A stretch of 64,000 bases of DNA from contig NZ_JAVLVT010000005.1 in the NCBI RefSeq assembly GCF_031628175.1, forward strand, positions 310,001 to 374,000, given 5' to 3'. Origin of the DNA: Lipingzhangella_A rawalii (GTDB taxonomy: Bacteria > Actinomycetota > Actinomycetes > Streptosporangiales > Streptosporangiaceae). The position numbers were made by a program, and so were the translations under genes. Below, piece after piece: positions 59,326 through 64,000 of the stretch (its first letter is position 1; each line of letters starts with the position of its first letter). The notes under the pieces are model-generated. The model had not been told where the DNA came from and made no database searches. It was given only the letters and a program-made list of their open reading frames with translations.

Positions 59326-59676
59326 TTACTCGAGGCTGAGGCCGCGCTTATTGCGGGCGGTCCAGTCCCGCATCCGCTTCGGATAGCCCACCACCTGCAC
59401 GTCGTAGACGGGGAGGCGAAGATCCCGGGCAACTTTCGCGATCACCGAGGGGGAGCCCACCCGGCGGCGGGTCCACTCACCGTCCGTTGCTACGGCTACA
59501 GCGGTGGTGTTTGTTGCGAAAGTCTCGGGCTCCACGAAGAACTCCACCCCAACCCGGCTCTTCGCGAATTCGATAAGGGCGTCGATATCCGCCTTCTCCG
59601 CCGAACGGTCGAGCTTGTTCTTCGAGTCCTTGCGCCGGTTGGCCTTGCGGAGCCCGAACCGGTCTCGCCATCCCAT
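59326..59676 (-). CDS. Small basic conserved hypothetical protein
   Basis: A 116-residue protein that starts MGWRDRFGLRK with a Lys/Arg-rich stretch to residue 30, then a compact alpha/beta region (IDALIEFAKSRVGVEFFVEP, TTAVAVATDGEWTRRRVG, VIAKVARDLRLPVYDVQVVGYPKRM). Such proteins are common in actinobacteria, but I know no function. The ATG at 59676 has GGGAGC upstream. Codon use and a clear ribosome site support it as a real gene. It does not overlap its neighbours. Confidence 0.65.
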   Translation of the reverse strand: MGWRDRFGLRKANRRKDSKNKLDRSAEKADIDALIEFAKSRVGVEFFVEPETFATNTTAVAVATDGEWTRRRVGSPSVIAKVARDLRLPVYDVQVVGYPKRMRDWTARNKRGLSLE

Positions 59677-59849
59677 TCCCAGCTCCCTAGGGTTCCCCGG
59701 TTGCTCTGCCTATCCCAAGCCTACGGGACGCGGGTGTGGCCTGTGGGAAGGCGGCCCGTGGTCGCGTCGCCCGGAGTCGGAGACGGAGCGGGAGGCAGCT
59801 GCGCGCCGCCCACCGTGGCGGGGTCGGATGCAGGGGCGGCCCTCAGGGT

Positions 59850-60674
59850 TCAGCCCCGGTTCGGGACGGGGGCGTCCACGGAGTTCGCGGCCAGGAGCGC
59901 ACCCGCCGGGTAGGTGGTGGCTGCGGGAGACAGCTGGCTCCTGCGGCCGCTGGCCAACACCAGCAGGCTGCCGGTCGGCGGAGCGTCTGGCTGTGCGGAG
60001 CGGCCCATCCGGCGCAGTGTCTGGTTTGCCACGGCGCCGGCGGCGCTGAAGAGAGTGACCCCCGCGGGTAGGGCACTGTGGATGTGGTCGCGCACCAGGT
60101 CGTAGTGCGTGCACCCCAGCACGACCGCCGAGGTGTCCTGGGGGGTGCGGCCGGCGGCGTCGGCGATGGCCGCGGCCAGGGACCGGGTGTCGGCCGTGTC
60201 CACCGCCGGGGCCAGGCCGGGGCAGGCTACCGGGGTGACGGCAACCCCGTTGGCGAAGCGGGCGATGAGCCTGTTCTGGTATGCGCTTCCGGTGGTGGCG
60301 GGGGTGGCCCACACGGCGACCGGGCCACCCAGGTCGGCGGCGGGTTTGATGGCGGGAACGGTGCCCACCACCGGAATCTCTGGCTCGAGTTCGGCACGCA
60401 GGGTCGCCAGGGCGTAGACCGAGGCTGTGTTACAGGCTATGACCACGGCTTGGGGTGGGGCCTCCGCGGCGGCCAGCGCCGCCTGGACCCCGGCACGGGC
60501 CCGTTCGGTGATCGCGTCGCTCGACCGTGGCCCCCACGGCATGTGGTCGGGATCGGTGGCCAGAATCAGGTGGGCGTCCGGCCGGGCACGGCGCAGCGCC
60601 GCCGCGGTCGAGAGCAGTCCCAACCCGGAGTCGATGATGGCGATGCGCGGAGCCGCGCGCTGATCGTCTCGCAC
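59850..60674 (-). CDS. murI: Glutamate racemase
   Basis: A 274-residue Asp/Glu racemase that supplies D-glutamate for peptidoglycan. The active-site motifs are IAIIDSGLGLLS near residue 12 (the usual second Gly of GG is Leu), VIACNTASVYAL with the first Cys near residue 81, and VVLGCTHYDLV with the second Cys near 186. The GTG at 60674 has no ribosome site; TATCCT lies eight bases upstream and could be a -10 box for a leaderless message. Because of the altered first motif it might be a second, divergent racemase rather than the main one. Confidence 0.82.
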   Translation of the reverse strand: MRDDQRAAPRIAIIDSGLGLLSTAAALRRARPDAHLILATDPDHMPWGPRSSDAITERARAGVQAALAAAEAPPQAVVIACNTASVYALATLRAELEPEIPVVGTVPAIKPAADLGGPVAVWATPATTGSAYQNRLIARFANGVAVTPVACPGLAPAVDTADTRSLAAAIADAAGRTPQDTSAVVLGCTHYDLVRDHIHSALPAGVTLFSAAGAVANQTLRRMGRSAQPDAPPTGSLLVLASGRRSQLSPAATTYPAGALLAANSVDAPVPNRG

Positions 60675-60957
60675 GAACCATCAGGATAGCCGGGGGTGAA
60701 CACGCTCGGCGCCTCGGGTGCGGTGCTGGGGCCACCGCCAATCCACGGTCAATCCGCGGCGGAAACCGTGCCATTGAGCATTGGAATTCAGTGTGTGTCG
60801 GCGGGTGAACATGCGCACAATCCACCTGCCCCGGCACAATCCATACCAACCGGTAGCACTAGGGTGTACGAGCGGTTCAGTCGATGGCGGGGGTTGTCGG
60901 CATCGGCCGCGATCAGACAGTGGCACAGTGGCGCCGTGAACAGGACAGCGGTGAATC

Positions 60958-62445
60958 GTGAGTTCCCAGTCATCCCAGCAAGACATGGCCGACCATATTG
61001 CGGCCGTCCACGAGCTGCGCCGGTCGTTCCGGCGGTTGCCCAAGGACGCTCCGGTGCGGTTGGGTAAACCAACCTCGAACCTGTTTCGGTTCCGAGAGTC
61101 GACCAACACGCACCGCTTGGACGTCAGTGCCTTCAGCTCGGTGCTCAGTGTCGACCCGGTGAGTCGCACGGCCGAGGTCGGTGGCATGACCACCTATGAG
61201 GACCTGGTCGCCGCAACCCTGCCCCACGGCCTGATGCCACTCGTGGTTCCGCAGTTGCGCACGATCACCCTCGGTGGCGCGGTGACCGGACTCGGGATCG
61301 AGTCCTCCTCGTTCCGGAACGGGCTTCCGCACGAATCGGTCCAGGAAATCGAGATTCTCACCGGCGCCGGTGACGTGGTGGTCGCACGACCGGACAATGA
61401 GCACCGGGAACTGTTCCGGGGATTCCCCAACTCCTACGGCACTCTCGGGTACAGCCTGCGGATCCGGATCGAACTGGAGCCCGTCCGGCCCTACGTGCAC
61501 CTGCGGCACCTGCCGTTCACGGACGCCCCGGCGGCCATGTCCGCTCTGGAACGCGTGTGCGCGCAGGGAGAGCACGCAGGGCAGCGTGTGGACTTCGTGG
61601 ACGGGGTGGCGTTCGGCCCCAACGAGCTCTACCTGACCCTGGCCACGTTCGTGGACCGAGCGCCCTGGACCAGTGACTACACGGGCTCGGACATCTACTA
61701 CACCTCGATTCCCCGCTACGCCGGTTCGGGGCCGGGAGACTACCTCACCACCGAGGACTACCTGTGGCGATGGGACACCGACTGGTTCTGGTGTTCCCGT
61801 GCCTTCGGCGTCCAGCACCCGGTGGTTCGTCGGCTGTGGCCGCGGCGCTGGAAGCGTTCGGACGTGTACCGCAAACTCGTGGCGCTGGACCGGCGCACCG
61901 ACTTCAGTCGTCTGTTGGCCCACTACCGCGGCAAACCCCAGAGCGAGCCGGTGATCCAGGACATCGAAGTCGGCGTGGACCGGGGGGCGGAGTTCCTGGA
62001 GTTTTTCCATGCCCAGATCGGGATGCGTCCCATCTGGATGTGTCCGCTGCGGCTCCGCCCCGACGCCAAGGATGGCGTGCGCACTGGCGCGGATGCCGAG
62101 GCCGGCGCCGACGCCGCGCCGCGGGACAGTGGAGTCGCGGGAGCCGCGGAGGCCGGTCCGCGGTGGCCGCTGTACCCCCTCGACGAGGACCGCCTGTATG
62201 TCAACTTCGGGTTTTGGGGGTTGGTGCCGTCCCTGCCCGGGCTCGCACACGATCACCACAACCGCCTGATCGAGCGGGAGGTGAGTCGACTCGGTGGTCA
62301 CAAGTCCCTGTACTCCGACGCGTTCTACGACGAGGACGAGTTCTGGGAGCTCTACAACGGGGTGGGATACCGCGACCTGAAGACCGCGTACGACCCGGAC
62401 GGTCGGCTGCTCGACCTGTACGCGAAGTGTGTTGGAAACAGGTAG
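60958..62445 (+). CDS. bfaA: FAD-binding oxidoreductase of 10-methyl fatty acid synthesis (BfaA/TmsA type)
   Basis: A 495-residue flavoprotein of the DHCR24/VAO-like family. The FAD-binding domain is visible (TAEVGGMTTYEDLVAATLPHG, then LGGAVTGLGIESSSFRNGL, each typical of the PCMH fold). A C-terminal substrate domain contains FHAQIGMRPIWMCPLR. A Gly/Ala-rich insert lies near residues 370-395. Next to the methyltransferase encoded downstream, it matches the reductase that turns the 10-methylene intermediate into a 10-methyl branch on membrane-lipid acyl chains. It starts at a GTG (60958) with a weak site; an in-frame ATG lies at 60985. The 283 bp upstream shows no gene. Confidence 0.82.
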   Translation: MSSQSSQQDMADHIAAVHELRRSFRRLPKDAPVRLGKPTSNLFRFRESTNTHRLDVSAFSSVLSVDPVSRTAEVGGMTTYEDLVAATLPHGLMPLVVPQLRTITLGGAVTGLGIESSSFRNGLPHESVQEIEILTGAGDVVVARPDNEHRELFRGFPNSYGTLGYSLRIRIELEPVRPYVHLRHLPFTDAPAAMSALERVCAQGEHAGQRVDFVDGVAFGPNELYLTLATFVDRAPWTSDYTGSDIYYTSIPRYAGSGPGDYLTTEDYLWRWDTDWFWCSRAFGVQHPVVRRLWPRRWKRSDVYRKLVALDRRTDFSRLLAHYRGKPQSEPVIQDIEVGVDRGAEFLEFFHAQIGMRPIWMCPLRLRPDAKDGVRTGADAEAGADAAPRDSGVAGAAEAGPRWPLYPLDEDRLYVNFGFWGLVPSLPGLAHDHHNRLIEREVSRLGGHKSLYSDAFYDEDEFWELYNGVGYRDLKTAYDPDGRLLDLYAKCVGNR

Positions 62446-62619
62446 CGCGGAGCGGTAGGACAGGCCTGAGCGGGCATACACGACAGTCAAGAAATTTGGG
62501 GCAAACAAGGACACGTGCGGCGGACGGGGGGCGGAGCCTCGCCAGGGCTCCGAGGTTCGTCGGACCACCAGGCCGCGAAGGCCGGCCGGGTCCTAGGGCA
62601 GCTGCGGAAAGGAATGGCT

Positions 62620-63876
62620 ATGCGGTTGGCGGAGATCTTCGAACGTGTGGTCGGCCCGGAGTCGTCAGTGGCGTTTCGCGCCTACGACGGCAGTACGGCC
62701 GGCCCGCAGGATGCGGACGTCACCGTGGTGGTGCGGACGCCCGTGGCACTGCACTACCTGGCGCAGGCCCCGGGTGCCTTGGGACTCACCCGCGCCTACG
62801 TCTCCGGACACCTCGATCTCGAGGGGGACATGTACACGGCGCTGCGCCGCATGTCGGACGTGGCCCTGGACGGTGCGTTCACGCTGGGGGACGTGGCCCG
62901 GATCGTCCGCAGCGTCGGCTGGGAGAAGTTCGTGAACCGGGTCGCTCCACCACCACAGGAGGTGCAGCCGCGTCGCCTGCTGGGGCGGGGGATCCGACAC
63001 TCCAAGGCACGGGATGCGGAGGCCATCCACCATCACTACGACGTGTCCAACGCCTTCTACGAACTCGTGCTCGGGCCGTCGATGACCTACACGTGCGCGG
63101 TGTACCCCGATGCGGACGCGAGCCTGGAACAGGCACAGTTCCATAAGCACGATCTGGTGGCACGCAAGCTTGGGCTGGAGTCCGGCATGCGGTTGCTGGA
63201 CGTCGGGTGCGGCTGGGGCGGAATGGTCATGCATGTCGCCCGGGAGTACGGGGTGCGCGCACTGGGGGTCACTCTCTCCGCACAGCAGGCCGAATGGGCC
63301 CAGGAGCGGATCGAGAAGGAGGGGCTGTCGCACCTTGCCGAGGTGCGGCACATGGACTACCGGGATGTCCCGGACGGGACCTATGACCGGGTCAGCTCCA
63401 TCGGCCTGACCGAGCACATCGGCAAGCGCAACGTGCCCGACTACTTCGCCTCCCTGCACGCCAAGCTCCGGCCCGGGGGGCGCCTGCTCAACCACTGCAT
63501 CACCCGCCCGGACAACCACTCCCCGGCGATGCGCCGGAACGGTGTGATCAACCGTTACGTCTTCCCGGACGGAGAGTTGGAGGGGCCGGGGTGGCTCCAG
63601 ACCCAGATGAACGAGGCCGGGTTCGAGATCCGACACCAGGAGAACCTGCGGGAGCACTATGCGCTCACCCTGCGTGACTGGTGCGCCAACCTGGAACGCA
63701 ACTGGGATGAGGCCCTTGGCGAGGTGGACATTGGAACCGCTCGGGTTTGGCGCATGTACATGGCGGGTTCCCGGTTGGGATTCGAGCGTAACGTTGTCCA
63801 GCTGCACCAGATTCTCGGTGTGAAGCTCGATGGAACCGAGTCGCGGATGCCGCTGCGGCCGCGGTTCGAACCCTAG
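62620..63876 (+). CDS. bfaB: SAM-dependent fatty acid C10 methyltransferase (BfaB/TmsB type, CFA-synthase family)
   Basis: A 418-residue member of the cyclopropane-fatty-acid-synthase family. The SAM-binding motif is LLDVGCGWGGMVMH near residue 194, preceded by the family motif AIHHHYDVSNAFYELVLGPSMTYTCA (in parts HHHYDVSNAFYELVLG and SMTYTCA). SSIGLTEHIGKRN carries the conserved Glu-His used in the active site. Together with the flavoprotein gene 174 bp upstream it should convert oleoyl chains to 10-methyl (tuberculostearic) chains. The ATG at 62620 has AAAGGA six bases before it; an ATG two codons earlier is too close to that site. Confidence 0.85.
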   Translation: MRLAEIFERVVGPESSVAFRAYDGSTAGPQDADVTVVVRTPVALHYLAQAPGALGLTRAYVSGHLDLEGDMYTALRRMSDVALDGAFTLGDVARIVRSVGWEKFVNRVAPPPQEVQPRRLLGRGIRHSKARDAEAIHHHYDVSNAFYELVLGPSMTYTCAVYPDADASLEQAQFHKHDLVARKLGLESGMRLLDVGCGWGGMVMHVAREYGVRALGVTLSAQQAEWAQERIEKEGLSHLAEVRHMDYRDVPDGTYDRVSSIGLTEHIGKRNVPDYFASLHAKLRPGGRLLNHCITRPDNHSPAMRRNGVINRYVFPDGELEGPGWLQTQMNEAGFEIRHQENLREHYALTLRDWCANLERNWDEALGEVDIGTARVWRMYMAGSRLGFERNVVQLHQILGVKLDGTESRMPLRPRFEP

Positions 63877-64000
63877 TCCGGGGCCGGGTTTCCCGGCCTG
63901 TGGCTCCGGGGCGTCGGCCCGCCCCGGGCCATTGCGGACCATTCTGGGTGGAAGCGCGGGGGTGTGGCGGCTGGGGCGAACCCCAGGCCATGGACCAGTT
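63877..64000. other. Window end, no gene seen
   Basis: Holds a 7-bp hairpin, GGCCGGG (63882-63888) with CCCGGCC (63892-63898), which may be a weak terminator. No start of a third 10-methyl-fatty-acid gene can be recognised before the window ends. Confidence 0.4.

Overview
The window is high-GC DNA with GTG/TTG starts, many 1- and 4-base stop/start overlaps and an actinobacterial gene order: tig-clpP1-clpP2-clpX, folC-DUF4233-ndk-mreBCD-mrdA-rodA, a radical SAM gene with its DUF2344 partner, a large RNase E/G, then rplU-rpmA-obgE-proB. The acidic secreted lipoproteins and the 10-methyl fatty acid gene pair suggest a Nocardiopsaceae-like filamentous actinomycete, perhaps salt tolerant. That placement is inference. 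The sequence is draft: a 100-N gap flanked by poly-G lies at 36001-36151.

Layout. 1-7.4 kb: the end of an MgtE-type Mg2+ transporter gene, an M23-like membrane protein, and a phosphate locus (pstS-pstC-pstA facing an inverted pstB) bracketed by two winged-helix regulators whose receiver domains lack the phospho-acceptor Asp. 11-bp direct repeats resembling PHO boxes precede pstS, pstB and the first regulator. 7.5-13.5 kb: panD, tRNA-Gly, tRNA-Pro, trigger factor and the Clp protease genes with a ClgR-like site. 14-16.5 kb: a divergent DUF305 lipoprotein / LVIVD-repeat secreted protein pair, where I would expect valS. 16.7-36 kb: conserved housekeeping block (folate, nucleotides, cell-wall elongation machinery, tRNA/RNA maturation, ribosomal proteins, ObgE, proline synthesis).

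36-64 kb is more accessory. 36.4-47.5 kb is a carbohydrate locus: a family-5 ABC importer operon ending in a GH20 hexosaminidase gene, divergent from a TetR regulator operon carrying GH3 and GH1 glycosidases. None of the three hydrolases has an evident signal peptide, so imported beta-linked oligosaccharides are probably cut in the cytoplasm. 47.6-54.3 kb is a compact seven-gene operon for hydroxyproline breakdown: three-subunit flavin dehydrogenase, DapA-type deaminase, proline racemase-family epimerase, and a two-subunit aconitase-X dehydratase for the 3-hydroxyproline branch. A sodium:neurotransmitter-symporter-type transporter lies immediately upstream. 56-60.7 kb holds tRNA-Ala, a DinG-type helicase, two small uncharacterised proteins and a glutamate racemase. 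61-63.9 kb holds the flavoprotein and methyltransferase pair for 10-methyl (tuberculostearic-type) fatty acids.

I see no phage, transposase or convincing CRISPR. The most distinctive points are the two receiver-degenerate regulators around pst, the fused permease/ATPase in the sugar importer, the combined hydroxyproline/aconitase-X operon, and strong hairpins placed between pstS and pstC and ahead of the RNase E/G gene.
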